Shown: in pieces, positions 17,038 to 27,579 of the stretch
How positions within the stretch are numbered: position 1 is the stretch's first letter
Layout of the letters: each line of letters starts with the position of its first letter
Assembly (NCBI GenBank): GCA_030681515.1
Contig: JAUXSE010000022.1
Location: 22,408 to 86,407, forward strand
DNA from: Geothrix sp.
GTDB lineage: Bacteria; Acidobacteriota; Holophagae; Holophagales; Holophagaceae
Length of the DNA: 64,000 nt
Direction: 5' to 3'
Program-made: the position numbers and the translations under genes
Notes under the pieces: model-generated
The model's database searches: none
Seen by the model: the letters and a program-made list of their open reading frames with translations, nothing else
Told to the model about the DNA's origin: nothing

Positions 17038-19214
17038 CGCGGCCGTCCCTCCAGTCCGCCGGGGGTCCAGTTCCACTCCAGGCGCACCGGGCCCAGGGCC
17101 TTCACGGCACCCAGGAAGGGACCGAGGCTGAAGGCCAGCTCAGCGGCGGCCTCATCCGCGCTGGTCGTCTCGCCGATCCACCACCCGCTGCCCGAGCGGC
17201 TGCGAAGATAGGCCAGCAGCAGGTTCTCCAGCTCCTTCGAGGCCCGTGCGCCGTCCACCTCCATGCGGGCCCAAGCCCGGGATTCGCTGTCGGCCAGGGT
17301 CGGCGCCTGGCCCTGGAGACCCGCGGACACCGCCTTCACCGCGGCCTCGTCCGTGCCCAGCACCAGGGTGTCGGCCACCAGCGTCCAGGCAGGACGGAAG
17401 GCCTGGGCGGTCTGGATGCGGTGCAGTTCCGATGCGCCGGCGGCCTGCTTCTGGTTCTGCCCCTTGAAGAGCCGGGGCAGCACCTTCTTCAGGAGGTTCT
17501 CCACCTGGACCCGCTTGGCGCCCTGCACCGGCAGGGCCAGGGCCAGGCTGGGGGTCATGCCCGGCTCGCCGAAGCCGCCAAAGGCCGCGATCTTCCCATC
17601 GCGCTGGGCCTGCACGGCACGCCAGGGATCCTCGCGCCGCAGCTTGGCCAGTTCCGCCAGCGAAGCCTTTTCGGCGGGATCCAGGGGCGGCGCGCTCACC
17701 CATCCGTTCCAAAACAGCGCCGCGCCGCGCAGATCCAGGCAGGCTTGCAGGGTCGTGGCATCCTGGCGCATGGCCGTCCGCTGGCGCTGGCGCTCCTGGG
17801 CCCTGGCGAGGGCCTCCCGATAGCCCTTCATCTGCGTCGGACTGAGCGACTGGCCGCCGTTGGCGAATTCGGGCAGCTCCGGCAGCTGGAAGTCGCTGGC
17901 ATCGTCCACGCGGAGGATGGCTTCGACCATCTTCTCAGTAGGACCGGCGCCGAGCGCCACGGCCAGAGCCCCGGTCCGGGGCGCGGCCTTGGCCACGGAC
18001 GGGTTGAGCCAGGTCCCCTGCTGGGCGCCCGACAGACGGCGACGGAGGGCCTGGTTCTCGAAGGCGGCGTCCGCGCCGATGCGCGGCGTCACCCAGAAGG
18101 ACAGCTCCGTATCCGGCGTCATGGCGGACAGCGCCACCCGCGCCCACTCGCGGCGCTCTCCCAGACTGGGATCCGGGCCCGGGAACAGCAGGGCCCGGAG
18201 GGGTGCTTCCCGATCGCTGATCCAGGTGCCCTCGGCCTTCTGGATCAGGTGGAAGACGCCGCCGGATCCGCGCAGCTGCTGAACCTCCGTGGAGGTGCCA
18301 GGGCCGGTCCACTTCACCACCCGGGATCTCGCCCCCGCACTCATGGGATTCAGCTTGAGCAGCGCCATCATCAGCTGGGTGCGGGTCGGCAGGTCGCCAG
18401 GGATGAACACCAGGTTGCCCTGGATCGTCTGGCCGCCCTCGCGGTCCGTCCCGTAGTGCAGCACCCAGGCTTCGCGGTTCGCCAGGGGCTCCAGGGCCGG
18501 GGAGGCCTGCTTCAGCCACGGATCCAGATGCCGCACGGCGAAGCCGGCGCGGGTGCCCTGGGCCAGGGCTGGTACGATGCCATTGGCACTTCCATTGGAA
18601 GCCGCCCCCGCGCCACCGGCCAGCGCCACCAGCTTCTCGAGCCCGGGCCGCAACTGCTTCAGATGGATGAGCACACCGGGTTGGACGGCCAGTTCCATGC
18701 CCTTCGGAAGCGTTGCGTGGCCGGATTGCGTGAACAGCGCGGGACTGGGAATCCACTGGAAGCGCCAGCCGCCCTTGTCCAGATGCAGGCCCAGGCCATG
18801 GGTCCAGGGGCGATCCAGATGGTCGGCAGAGCCGAGGTAGGTGTAGGGGTCCGCGCCCCCGCGCCTGTAGCCCCGCTGGTAAAGGAAGAGAGCCGTGTCC
18901 TGGTCCCAGGACTTCAGCGCCTCCTCAGCCCAGACGGACACTGAGTGCTGGCCGAGAAGCGCCAGAGCCACCCTGCGGGATTCGCGGCCCTGCTTCAGAT
19001 GCGCCATCATCTGGCCCCACTGCTCGGCCGGCGTCATCTTGGAAAAAGGCACGGACTGCCAGATGCGCTGCCCCCGAGCATCGTTGCGATAGGTGGACCA
19101 TCGCTCCGCCCGCTCCTGCGCCCAGGCCGGAACCTGGCCGCCACTTTGGGCCAGGGCCGGCAGCCCCGCACAACCCAGGGCAAGCACACACGATCCCTGC
19201 GCGATGTGTCGCAT
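17034..19214 (-). CDS. Secreted DUF2138 protein (YfaA-like), first gene of the macroglobulin operon
   Basis: 726 residues beginning with a signal peptide ([23 protein letters not shown]). ATG 19214 has GGGGG seven bases upstream; an in-frame ATG 21 bases earlier lacks this. The protein is mixed alpha/beta with features such as [40 protein letters not shown] and [15 protein letters not shown] that fit the DUF2138/YfaA family found with YfaS and DUF1175. It heads a tightly packed leftward operon that continues to 7967, and is divergent from hutI across 106 bp. The molecular role is unknown; a periplasmic location is expected. Confidence 0.75.
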   Translation of the reverse strand: MRHIAQGSCVLALGCAGLPALAQSGGQVPAWAQERAERWSTYRNDARGQRIWQSVPFSKMTPAEQWGQMMAHLKQGRESRRVALALLGQHSVSVWAEEALKSWDQDTALFLYQRGYRRGGADPYTYLGSADHLDRPWTHGLGLHLDKGGWRFQWIPSPALFTQSGHATLPKGMELAVQPGVLIHLKQLRPGLEKLVALAGGAGAASNGSANGIVPALAQGTRAGFAVRHLDPWLKQASPALEPLANREAWVLHYGTDREGGQTIQGNLVFIPGDLPTRTQLMMALLKLNPMSAGARSRVVKWTGPGTSTEVQQLRGSGGVFHLIQKAEGTWISDREAPLRALLFPGPDPSLGERREWARVALSAMTPDTELSFWVTPRIGADAAFENQALRRRLSGAQQGTWLNPSVAKAAPRTGALAVALGAGPTEKMVEAILRVDDASDFQLPELPEFANGGQSLSPTQMKGYREALARAQERQRQRTAMRQDATTLQACLDLRGAALFWNGWVSAPPLDPAEKASLAELAKLRREDPWRAVQAQRDGKIAAFGGFGEPGMTPSLALALPVQGAKRVQVENLLKKVLPRLFKGQNQKQAAGASELHRIQTAQAFRPAWTLVADTLVLGTDEAAVKAVSAGLQGQAPTLADSESRAWARMEVDGARASKELENLLLAYLRSRSGSGWWIGETTSADEAAAELAFSLGPFLGAVKALGPVRLEWNWTPGGLEGRPR

Positions 19215-19320
19215 CCAAATCCCCCTGCCCCGCACTGGAACCTCCGGTGTCGAGCGATGCTACCAAGAATTGAGGCCCCCGACGGATCCATGCGTGGAAA
19301 TTCCCTGGCAGACTGATCCC

Positions 19321-20529
19321 ATGTCGGACCGTCGTGTGCTTGTGAACCTCCGGGGCCTGCTGACCCCCGATCCCGCCAAGGCCTGGGTGGTGGACCGCAT
19401 CCCGGAGGCTGCTCTGGCCATGGCAGGCGGCCGCGTGGCCTGGATGGGCCCCGCCGTGGACCTGCCCGCCGCCTGGGCTGACGCGCCCAGGGTGGACGGC
19501 GGCGGCGCCTGGGCCACGCCGGGCTTCGTGGATCCCCACACGCACCTGCTCTTCGGCGGCAACCGCTCGGGGGAATTCAACCGGCGCCTGGCGGGCGTCA
19601 GCTACCAGCAGATCGCCTCCGAGGGCGGTGGCATCCGGGAAACCGTGCGGGCCACCCGCGGCGCCACGGTGGAGGAGCTGGTGGCTTCGGGCGAAACGCG
19701 GCTGCGGGCCTTCCGGGAACGGGGCGTGGTCCATCTCGAATGCAAAACGGGCTACGGCCTTGAGCTGGAGACCGAATCCCGCCTGGCGGCGGCCTACGCG
19801 GATCTGAAGAAACGGGGCTGGAGCCTGGATGTGACTCTCCTGCCCGCCCACGACTTGGCGCCGGAGTTCGGGGGCGACGCCGAGGCCAACGCCCGGGCCG
19901 TGGCCGAGGACTGGCTGCCGGAACTGGTGCGCCGTCATCCCGGCGTGGCCCGGTTCTGCGATGTGTTCGTAGAGACCGGCGTGTTCACCGCGGACCAGGG
20001 GCGCCGCATCTTCGAGGCGGGCAAGGGCCTCGGGCTCACGCCCCGGGTCCACGCCGACGAGCTCACCTGGACCGGCGGCGCCGAACTGGCGGCGGAACTG
20101 GGCGCCGCCAGCGCGGACCACCTCATGTTCTGCAGCGAGGCCGGCATGAAGGCCATGGCCGCGGCGGATGTCACGCCCGTGCTGCTGCCGGGGACCACGC
20201 TCTTCCTCGGGATGCGCGAATGGGCGCCGGCCCGGAAGATGATCGAAGCCGGCTGCCGCGTGGCCCTGGCCACGGACTTCAACCCGGGTTCCTGCCCCTG
20301 CCTGGACCCCCTCACCATCCTGCGCCTGGGCTGCCTCCAGCTGCGCATGACCTTCGAGGAGGCCTTCACGGCCATGACCCTCCACGCCGCCCGCAGCCTG
20401 CGCCATGGCGACCTCGGCCACCTGCATCCCGGGGCCAGGGCCGAAGTGCTTTTGTGGGATGTGGAGGAGCTGCTGGAGCTGGTGTACTGGGTCGGCGAAT
20501 CCTACCGGCCTAGGTTCCTTCCCAGCTAG
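19321..20529 (+). CDS. hutI: Imidazolonepropionase
   Basis: 402 residues, the length typical of HutI. Diagnostic blocks are the metal site FVDPHTHLLFGGNRSGEF, the substrate region CKTGYGLELETE, HDLAPEF, the HADE metal/catalytic block RVHADELTWTGGAELA and ALATDFNPGSCPC. It hydrolyses imidazolone-5-propionate to N-formimino-glutamate in histidine degradation. No other hut gene is in the window. The ATG has no ribosome site; a CAGACT box ends six bases before it, the same layout as in front of rpe, so a leaderless start is possible. A dispersed repeat follows the stop immediately. Confidence 0.94.
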   Translation: MSDRRVLVNLRGLLTPDPAKAWVVDRIPEAALAMAGGRVAWMGPAVDLPAAWADAPRVDGGGAWATPGFVDPHTHLLFGGNRSGEFNRRLAGVSYQQIASEGGGIRETVRATRGATVEELVASGETRLRAFRERGVVHLECKTGYGLELETESRLAAAYADLKKRGWSLDVTLLPAHDLAPEFGGDAEANARAVAEDWLPELVRRHPGVARFCDVFVETGVFTADQGRRIFEAGKGLGLTPRVHADELTWTGGAELAAELGAASADHLMFCSEAGMKAMAAADVTPVLLPGTTLFLGMREWAPARKMIEAGCRVALATDFNPGSCPCLDPLTILRLGCLQLRMTFEEAFTAMTLHAARSLRHGDLGHLHPGARAEVLLWDVEELLELVYWVGESYRPRFLPS

Positions 20530-20667
20530 AAAGACCTCCACGAAGAACACCAAGGGAAAACAAGAACACGAAGACATCCGGGCGGTGGCTTCGCCGTTCC
20601 TTTCTTTTCCTTGGTGCAGCTTCGTGCGCCCAAAGGGCGCCTTCGTGTCCTTCGTGGAAATCCTTTT
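20530..20667 (-). repeat. Dispersed hairpin repeat, copy 2 (CACGAAGG family)
   Basis: It begins one base after the hutI stop. Its reverse complement reads from AAAAGG through CCACGAAGGACACGAAGG and GCGCACGAAG to CTTCGTGGAGGTCTTT, matching copy 1 (6361-6490) along its length with substitutions in the middle. The arms CCACGAAG and CTTCGTGG pair over the whole element. No coding capacity is seen. Confidence 0.78.
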
Positions 20668-20690
20668 CGCAGAATGAAACCGTACAAACC

Positions 20691-20718
20691 GAAGCCCCGG
20701 GCCGATTCCCGGGGCTTC
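20691..20718. terminator. Strong hairpin, probable terminator between hutI and the DUF465 gene
   Basis: A perfect 11-bp stem (GAAGCCCCGGG with CCCGGGGCTTC) encloses a six-base loop, 19 bp past the stop of the leftward DUF465 gene. On the minus strand it is followed by GGTTTGT, a weak T-tract. It could also end rightward transcription from hutI. Confidence 0.55.
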
Positions 20719-20737
20719 TCCCGCGAGTGCGAGGGGC

Positions 20738-20971
20738 CTACTGTTCGGCGTGCCTGGAGGCCTCCTGCACGATGTGATAGATGCGCTCCTTGGCGCGCAG
20801 CTTGGTCTTCTTCAGCTCCACCTCTTCCAGGGATTCCTTGGCGGAGAGGCCGGGCTTCTTCTGGAGATCACCCAGGCGCGAGTCGGCGGCCTTGTGTTCT
20901 TCCATGAGCTTCCGGAATTCGAAGTGTTCTTTCATCAGGCGCTCCTGAAGGTCTGGGCGCAAGAAATCCAT
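20738..20971 (-). CDS. DUF465 family small coiled-coil protein (YdcH-like)
   Basis: 77 residues, almost all charged heptad-like helix: HFEFRKLMEEHKAADSRL, then KKPGLSAKESLEEVELKKTKLRAKERIYHIV. The turn (LQKKPGLS) between two helices and the late KLRAKERI segment are typical of DUF465. ATG 20971 follows GGAGGAG closely; a long upstream extension in the same frame lacks homology features. Cytoplasmic; the function of the family is not established. Confidence 0.85.
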   Translation of the reverse strand: MDFLRPDLQERLMKEHFEFRKLMEEHKAADSRLGDLQKKPGLSAKESLEEVELKKTKLRAKERIYHIVQEASRHAEQ

Positions 20972-21120
20972 GACTCCTCCATGCCGTGGCGGAACCGGAT
21001 CGGGCTCCGCAGGGTGATCGGGTGGCCCAAGAGTAGGACCGCCCCGCAGGGCGTCAAGGGCAATTCCGATGAAGGATGGAACCCCTTCTAGGCCATTCAC
21101 TTCCGTGCGAACCTGTGCGC

Positions 21121-22059
21121 ATGTCCCTGGCCATTGACGCACTGGTCCTCCAACGGTCGGATGGGGTCCGACTGCTGGGGCCCCTGAGCCTTTCCCTGGC
21201 CCCCGGGGACCGGCTCGGGCTGGTGGGGGAGAGCGGTTCGGGCAAGAGCCTGCTGGTGCGGGCCCTGTTCGGGGTGCTGCCTCCCGGGGTGCGCCTGGCC
21301 AGCGGATCCATCACGGCCTTCGGGACGCCCATGGACCCGCCCGGCCCTGATCGCGACCGCATCCGTGGCGCCCGCCTGGCCTGGGTGCCCCAGGAGCCGC
21401 TCCAGGCCCTGAACCCCTTCCTGACCCTGGGCGAGCACCTGGCCCTGCTGCCGGGGATCCATCGGAAGGAGTCTCCCGGTGCGGCCCTGGCCCGGCTGGC
21501 CCCGCTGCTGGAGCGCCTCCACCTGCCCGCCGGCGCCGCCTTCCTGGCCCGCTTCCCCCACCAGGTTTCCGGTGGCCAGCGGCAGCGCATCTGCCTGGCC
21601 ATGGCCCTGTCCTGCGATCCGGAACTGCTGATCCTGGACGAGCCCACCACGGCCCTGGACCCGGTGGCCCAGCGGGCCTTCATGGACCTGGCCCTCGGCC
21701 TCCAGCGGGAGCGCGGCCTGGGCTTCCTGTGGATCACCCACGACCTGGGGGTGGCCTCGGCGGCCTGCGATCGCCTGCTGGTGCTCTACGGCGGCGAGCC
21801 CATGGAAGCCGGTCCCGTGGCCCGGCTCCTTGCCGCCCCCCGCCACCCCTACACCGCCCGCCTGCGGTCCGCCGCCCTGCGCCAGCCCTCCACCGAATCC
21901 GGATTCCTCCCGGCGCCCCAGGACCGCCCGGCGGGCTGCCCCTTCCATCCGCGATGCGCTTTCATCCAGGGTACCTGCGCGACCTGGAGGCCCTGGAGAG
22001 GGACACCGGACCAGGGTTGGCGCTGCGAGCAGCCGCTGGAACCCGCGCCCCGCCCGTGA
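21121..22059 (+). CDS. Orphan OppD/DppD-type ABC transporter ATPase
   Basis: 312 residues. Walker [10 protein letters not shown]-loop [12 protein letters not shown], signature [15 protein letters not shown], Walker [14 protein letters not shown] and the switch histidine in WITHDLGV are all intact, so it should hydrolyse ATP. The C-terminal tail RHPYTARL and the cysteine motif CPFHPRC place it with peptide/nickel importer ATPases. No permease or binding protein is next to it, so its partners must be elsewhere. ATG 21121 is preferred on homology (SLAIDALVL); an in-frame ATG at 21076 would add 15 residues. Neither has a clear ribosome site. Confidence 0.85.
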   Translation: MSLAIDALVLQRSDGVRLLGPLSLSLAPGDRLGLVGESGSGKSLLVRALFGVLPPGVRLASGSITAFGTPMDPPGPDRDRIRGARLAWVPQEPLQALNPFLTLGEHLALLPGIHRKESPGAALARLAPLLERLHLPAGAAFLARFPHQVSGGQRQRICLAMALSCDPELLILDEPTTALDPVAQRAFMDLALGLQRERGLGFLWITHDLGVASAACDRLLVLYGGEPMEAGPVARLLAAPRHPYTARLRSAALRQPSTESGFLPAPQDRPAGCPFHPRCAFIQGTCATWRPWRGTPDQGWRCEQPLEPAPRP

Positions 22060-22112
22060 GACCCTGTCCTGCAAGGTCCCGCAGGCCAGCGGGCCCCGAA
22101 CGAAGGCTCCCC

Positions 22113-23573
<1,461 letters not shown>

Positions 23574-23581
23574 GGCCTTTG

Positions 23582-23649
23582 GCTCTCAGCTCTCGGCTGT
23601 CAGCTCTCAGTCACTGATAGCTGACAGCTGACAGCTGATAGCTGACAGC
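23582..23649. repeat. Heptanucleotide repeat forming an imperfect inverted repeat
   Basis: The right half is AGCTGAC repeated about four and a half times with one AGCTGAT variant. The left half is AGCTCTC/GGCTGTC heptads, close to the complement of the right half, so the whole can fold as a hairpin. It fills the gap between guaB and pyrC. Similar AGCTGACAGCTGATAGC stretches are found scattered in many bacterial genomes. It is too short and irregular for a CRISPR array. Confidence 0.75.
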
Positions 23650-23683
23650 CCCCGCTAGACTGTCCCCATCCCCGGAGCCTCCC

Positions 23684-24976
23684 ATGTCCCTCCTCGTGAA
23701 GAACGTCCGCCTTGTGGATCCCGCGCAGAACCTGGATGGGCCAGGTTCCTTGCTGGTGGTGGACGGCAAGGTGCTCGCCATCGGGGCGGATGCGGCATCG
23801 CACCCGCAAGCGGCGGGCGGGGAGGTGGTGGATGGCGGGGGCGCGGTGCTGGCGCCGGGCTTCGTGGATCTGCACGTGCACTTCCGTGAGCCGGGGCAGA
23901 CCCGCAAGGAGAGCATCGAGTCGGGCAGCCGCGCCGCGGTGGCCGGCGGGTTCACCTCCGTCTGCGCCATGGCCAACACCAAGCCCGTGAACGACAGTGT
24001 GGCCATCACGGAGATGATGCTCTCCCGGGCCGCCCAGGCCGGCCTCTGCCGCTACTTCCCCATCGGCACCGTGAGCCGCGAGATGCAGGGCGAGGAACTG
24101 GCCGATATGGGCACGCTGAAGGCCGCGGGCTGCGTAGCCTTTTCTGACGACGGCCTGCCCATCTCCAACGCCTCGCTCATGCGCCGGGCGCTCGAGTACA
24201 CGCGCTGGCTGGACGTGCCCGTGGTGGCCCACGAGGAGGACCGCGACCTCGCGGGCAAGGGCTACATGCACGAAGGCGCCGTGAGCGCCTCCCTGGGCTG
24301 CCTGGGCATCCCCGCGGCCGCGGAAGAAGCCATGGTGGCCCGGGACATCGTGCTGGCGGAGCACACGGGTGGCCACCTGCACCTGGCCCACCTCAGCACC
24401 AGGGGCTCCCTGCGCATGGTGCGCGAAGCCAAGGCCCGGGGCCTCCGCGTCACCTGCGAGGTGACGCCCCACCACTTCGCGCTGTCGGACAAGGAGCTGA
24501 TGAAGTTCGACAGCGACTTCAAGATGAACCCGCCCCTGCGCACCGAGGCCGATATCCAGGCCCTGCTGGAGGCCATCGCCGATGGCACCGTGGACGCCAT
24601 CGCCACGGACCACGCCCCCCATGGCTGGGACGACAAGGAGGTGGAACTGCCCATCGCCGCCTTCGGCGTCATCGGCCTGGAAACCGCCCTGCCCCTCACC
24701 CTGGAGCTGCTGGTGAACCGCCAGGTCATCAGCCTGGCCAAGGCCATCAGCCTCCTCGCCTGGGAGCCCGCCAAGGCCTTCCACCTCGACCGCCAGGGCC
24801 TCGGCAGCCTCCAGCCCGGCGCCCCTGCCGACTTCGTGATCTTCGATCCGAACGAGAAAGTCCAGGTGGACCGCGCCTTCATCCAGTCCAAGTCCTACAA
24901 CACCCCCTTCAAGGGCTGGAACCTGCCGGGCAAGATTGTCGGCACCTGGGTGGGGGGGAAGCGGGTCTGGGGCTGA
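23684..24976 (+). CDS. pyrC: Dihydroorotase, long (class I) type
   Basis: 430 residues. Metal motif FVDLHVHFREPGQTRKE, then TSVCAMANTKPVNDS, VVAHEEDRDLA, HLAHLSTRGSL, VTCEVTPHHFALSD and the catalytic aspartate region AIATDHAPHGWDDKE. It closes N-carbamoyl-aspartate to dihydroorotate in pyrimidine synthesis. These are the marks of the class I enzyme that often works with aspartate transcarbamoylase, but no pyrB lies here. Start ATG 23684 follows GGAG. A TAGACT box lies about 25 bp upstream. Confidence 0.95.
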   Translation: MSLLVKNVRLVDPAQNLDGPGSLLVVDGKVLAIGADAASHPQAAGGEVVDGGGAVLAPGFVDLHVHFREPGQTRKESIESGSRAAVAGGFTSVCAMANTKPVNDSVAITEMMLSRAAQAGLCRYFPIGTVSREMQGEELADMGTLKAAGCVAFSDDGLPISNASLMRRALEYTRWLDVPVVAHEEDRDLAGKGYMHEGAVSASLGCLGIPAAAEEAMVARDIVLAEHTGGHLHLAHLSTRGSLRMVREAKARGLRVTCEVTPHHFALSDKELMKFDSDFKMNPPLRTEADIQALLEAIADGTVDAIATDHAPHGWDDKEVELPIAAFGVIGLETALPLTLELLVNRQVISLAKAISLLAWEPAKAFHLDRQGLGSLQPGAPADFVIFDPNEKVQVDRAFIQSKSYNTPFKGWNLPGKIVGTWVGGKRVWG

Positions 24977-25022
24977 TCTTCCTGGCGACCCGCCGGGCTC
25001 CCCTCGAGATGCGGAGGTACCC

Positions 25023-25175
25023 ATGCAGAAGGTTTTCGTCGCCCAGCACCATGCCGAGGCCCATCTGGTGAGTGCCCTGCTACATGCCCGTGGGATCGCC
25101 GCGGAAGTGCGCGGCGAAGCCCTGTTCACCGCCTGCTGGAAATGCGACACCGCCCAGCCGGATTCTGTTTCCTGA
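25023..25175 (+). pseudogene. Truncated DUF2007 (putative signal-transducing) gene
   Basis: 50 codons. The first 35 (KVFVAQHHAEAHLVSALLHARGIAAEVRGEALF) match the N-terminal half of DUF2007 proteins, small ferredoxin-like-fold domains of about 65-80 residues. The rest (TACWKCDTAQPDSVS) does not resemble the expected second half with its VWV strand, and the next gene starts 20 bp later. This looks like a 3'-deleted relic, although a short product could still be made. Confidence 0.6.
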
Positions 25176-25194
25176 CGCCATTCCCGAGGCGCCC

Positions 25195-25584
25195 ATGAGC
25201 CATGCCACCCCCGCATCCCTCATCACCGCCTGGGTCGCGGCGTTCAATCGCCGGGATGGGGAGGCGCTGGCCGCGATGTACTCTGAGGACGCGGTGAACC
25301 ATCAGGTGGCGGAGGCTCCGGTGATGGGGCGGGAGGCGATCCGGGCCATGTTCCTTGCGGGCTTCGCGGCGGCGGAGATGGTGTGTCTCGTGGAAAACCT
25401 CTTCGAGGAGGGCGAGTGGGCCATCCTGGAGTGGCGCGACCCGCTTGGTCTGCGGGGCTGTGGCTTCTTCCACGTGGTGGACGGGCAGATCGTCTTCCAG
25501 CGGGGCTACTGGGACAAGCTCACCTTCCTCCGTCAGCACGGCCTGCCCATCCCACGGGGTGGATGGGCGTCCGGAACGGGCTAG
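25195..25584 (+). CDS. SnoaL/NTF2-like domain protein
   Basis: 129 residues of the cone-shaped NTF2-like fold: LITAWVAAFNRRDGEALAAMYSEDAVNH, GREAIRAMFLAGFA, then three strands (VCLVENLFEEGEWAILEWRDP, GCGFFHVVDGQIVFQRGYWDKLTFLRQHGLP). Relatives are isomerases, cyclases or binding proteins; nothing here identifies a ligand. ATG 25195 gives the canonical N-terminus. It ends three bases before the converging TPR gene. Confidence 0.85.
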   Translation: MSHATPASLITAWVAAFNRRDGEALAAMYSEDAVNHQVAEAPVMGREAIRAMFLAGFAAAEMVCLVENLFEEGEWAILEWRDPLGLRGCGFFHVVDGQIVFQRGYWDKLTFLRQHGLPIPRGGWASGTG

Positions 25585-25587
25585 CCT

Positions 25588-26400
25588 TCACTCCGTTTTG
25601 TGCACCTGGGTCGCCGGCGCCTGGGCGGCGGCTGCCAGGACCGCCTGCTTGAGCTCGGGACGGATGGCGATGTGAGCGGCCTCGGCCCGGCCCAGATCCA
25701 CCCGGGCCTGAGCGTGGTCCCCGGTCTCCCACTGGAGGCTGATGAGGTTGTTCCACGCGTTCGGGTGGGTCGGGTCGGTCTGCAGGGTCAGCCGGTACTG
25801 AGCCATGGCCTCGGCCCGGCGGCCCAGACGGTAGAGGCAGTTGCCGCGCAGGAACCGGTAGTCGGCGGGAACGCCGAAGGGATTCTCCCGCTGGTAGAGG
25901 TTCCCTTTTTTCGATTCCAGGAATTCAAGGGCGTTCTGTTTGGTCGTGAAGAGGACCGCGGAACATCCGTTGGGGTCCACGCCTCGCGCGTAGAGGTTGT
26001 CCAGACTCGAACGCATGGCCTGTTCCTCGGCCTCCCCCTGGGCCTTCAGGTCGGCGATCTCCTCGCGGTACCGACGATCCAGCTCCGCGAGGCTGCGCTC
26101 CGAAATTTCCAGGTGGGCGAGGGCTCCGGCATAGTCTCGCCCCTCGTAGGCGATGCGCGCCAGCAGGAAGTGGCCCTCGAAGTGGTCGGGAACCAGGGCC
26201 AGGCATGGGTCCAGCAGGCGCTTCGCCGCCTCGAACCGCCGGGCCGCCACCTCCCGGCCGGCCTGATCCATGCGGGTGCTCAAGGCCATGTAGCGCTGGA
26301 AGATCGAGATGTCGCTGCCCTGGGCCGCGGCCATGGGCAGAACGACCGCCCCCGCGATGAGGCAGGTGAGGATGAAGGATCGGCGGGGGGGAAGCAGCAT
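25588..26400 (-). CDS. Secreted TPR-repeat protein
   Basis: 270 residues. ATG 26400 lies behind AGGAGG at ideal spacing. A signal peptide (FILTCLIAGAVVLPMAAAQ) precedes tetratricopeptide-like repeats, for instance AKRLLDPCLALVPDHFEGHFLLARIAYEGRDYAGAL and YRFLRGNCLYRLGRRAEAMAQYRLTLQTDPTHPNAWNNL. Between them are a coiled segment (RSLAELDRRYREEIADLKAQ) and a non-repeat block with a single cysteine (VDPNGCSAVLF). It probably scaffolds protein contacts in the periplasm. No specific partner is suggested by the neighbours. Confidence 0.8.
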   Translation of the reverse strand: MLLPPRRSFILTCLIAGAVVLPMAAAQGSDISIFQRYMALSTRMDQAGREVAARRFEAAKRLLDPCLALVPDHFEGHFLLARIAYEGRDYAGALAHLEISERSLAELDRRYREEIADLKAQGEAEEQAMRSSLDNLYARGVDPNGCSAVLFTTKQNALEFLESKKGNLYQRENPFGVPADYRFLRGNCLYRLGRRAEAMAQYRLTLQTDPTHPNAWNNLISLQWETGDHAQARVDLGRAEAAHIAIRPELKQAVLAAAAQAPATQVHKTE

Positions 26401-26456
26401 GAAACCTCCTGCACCACCCCTGGGGTGGTGATCCAAGAATAGTCCCGGAGGCCTTG

Positions 26457-27500
26457 CTACAGCGTCTTCATGTCCAGTACGAAGCGGTAGCGGACATCGT
26501 TCTTCATCATGCGCTCGTAGGCCTGGTTCACCTGCTGGACGGGGATGATCTCGATGTCGGAGACGATGCCATGCTCGGCGCAGAAATCGAGCATCTCCTG
26601 GGTCTCCTGGATGCCGCCGATGAGCGAGCCGGTGAGGGTGCGGCGGCCGAAGATCAGCGAGGTGGCGGCCACGGGCGTGGGCTCGGGAGGCACGCCCAGC
26701 AGCACCATGACGCCTTCGACGCGGAGCAGGCCCAGATACTTGTTGTAGTCATGCGGCGCGGAGATGGTGTCAATGAGGAGGTCGAAGCGGCCCGCCAGCT
26801 GCTTGAAGGTGGCCTCATCGGAGGTGAGGCCGAAGTGCTGGGCGCCCAAGCGGCGGGCATCGGCTTCCTTCGACTTCGAGGTGCTGAGCATGGTGACCTC
26901 GGCGCCCATGGCGGCGGCGAGCTTGACGGCCATGTGGCCCAGGCCACCCAGGCCCACCACGCCCACCTTGTCGCCCTTCTTCGTCTTCCAGTGGCGCAGG
27001 GGCGAGTAGGTGGTGATGCCCGCACAAAGCAGGGGCGCGGTGGCCGCGAGATCGAGCTTGGGGGAGATCCTCAGGGTGAAGGCCTCGTCCACCACCACGC
27101 GGTCGGAGTAGCCGCCGTAGGTGAGCGTCGTCCGGTCCATCTCAGTGCCGTTGTAGGTGAAGGCGGCGCCTTTTTCGCAGAACTGTTCGAGGTTCCGCTG
27201 GCAGCTGGGGCAGGCGCGGCAACTGTCCACCATGCAGCCCACGCCCGCCAGATCACCCGCCTTGAAGCCCTTCACGTGGGCGCCCACGGCGGTGACGCGG
27301 CCCACGATCTCGTGGCCGGGCACCATGGGGTACTTCGAGCCGCCCCATTCATCGCGCACCTGATGGATGTCGGAATGGCAGATGCCGCAGTAGGCGATCT
27401 CAATCTGGACATCGTGGGGTCCCACGGCGCGGCGTTCGATCTGGAGGGGCGCGAGGGCGGCGGCGGGTGAGGCGGCGGCGTAGGCCTTGGTGGTGGACAT
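26457..27500 (-). CDS. Zinc-dependent alcohol dehydrogenase, YahK/AdhC-like (NADPH type)
   Basis: 347 residues. Catalytic zinc ligands lie in YCGICHSDIHQV and GHEIVGRV; the structural zinc loop is CRACPSCQRNLEQFC. The cofactor fold GLGGLGHMAVKLAAAMGAEV is followed by the TSKSKEADA turn, which fits NADP preference. The C-terminal half GGIQETQEMLDFCAEHGI is typical of cinnamyl-alcohol/aldehyde reductases such as YahK. It probably reduces aldehydes in the cytoplasm. Start ATG 27500 has AAGGAG ahead. The neighbours give no pathway. Confidence 0.92.
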   Translation of the reverse strand: MSTTKAYAAASPAAALAPLQIERRAVGPHDVQIEIAYCGICHSDIHQVRDEWGGSKYPMVPGHEIVGRVTAVGAHVKGFKAGDLAGVGCMVDSCRACPSCQRNLEQFCEKGAAFTYNGTEMDRTTLTYGGYSDRVVVDEAFTLRISPKLDLAATAPLLCAGITTYSPLRHWKTKKGDKVGVVGLGGLGHMAVKLAAAMGAEVTMLSTSKSKEADARRLGAQHFGLTSDEATFKQLAGRFDLLIDTISAPHDYNKYLGLLRVEGVMVLLGVPPEPTPVAATSLIFGRRTLTGSLIGGIQETQEMLDFCAEHGIVSDIEIIPVQQVNQAYERMMKNDVRYRFVLDMKTL

Positions 27501-27579
27501 GGAGGCTCCTTGAAGCTGGAGTTTCACTCTAGACCAAGGGCGGCGACCGGACAGAAGGCACTTCGGGGTGCGTGGCGGA

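Noticed and set aside
23582..23649. Possible CRISPR array
   Set aside because: The seven-base period has no spacers and no cas genes are near.
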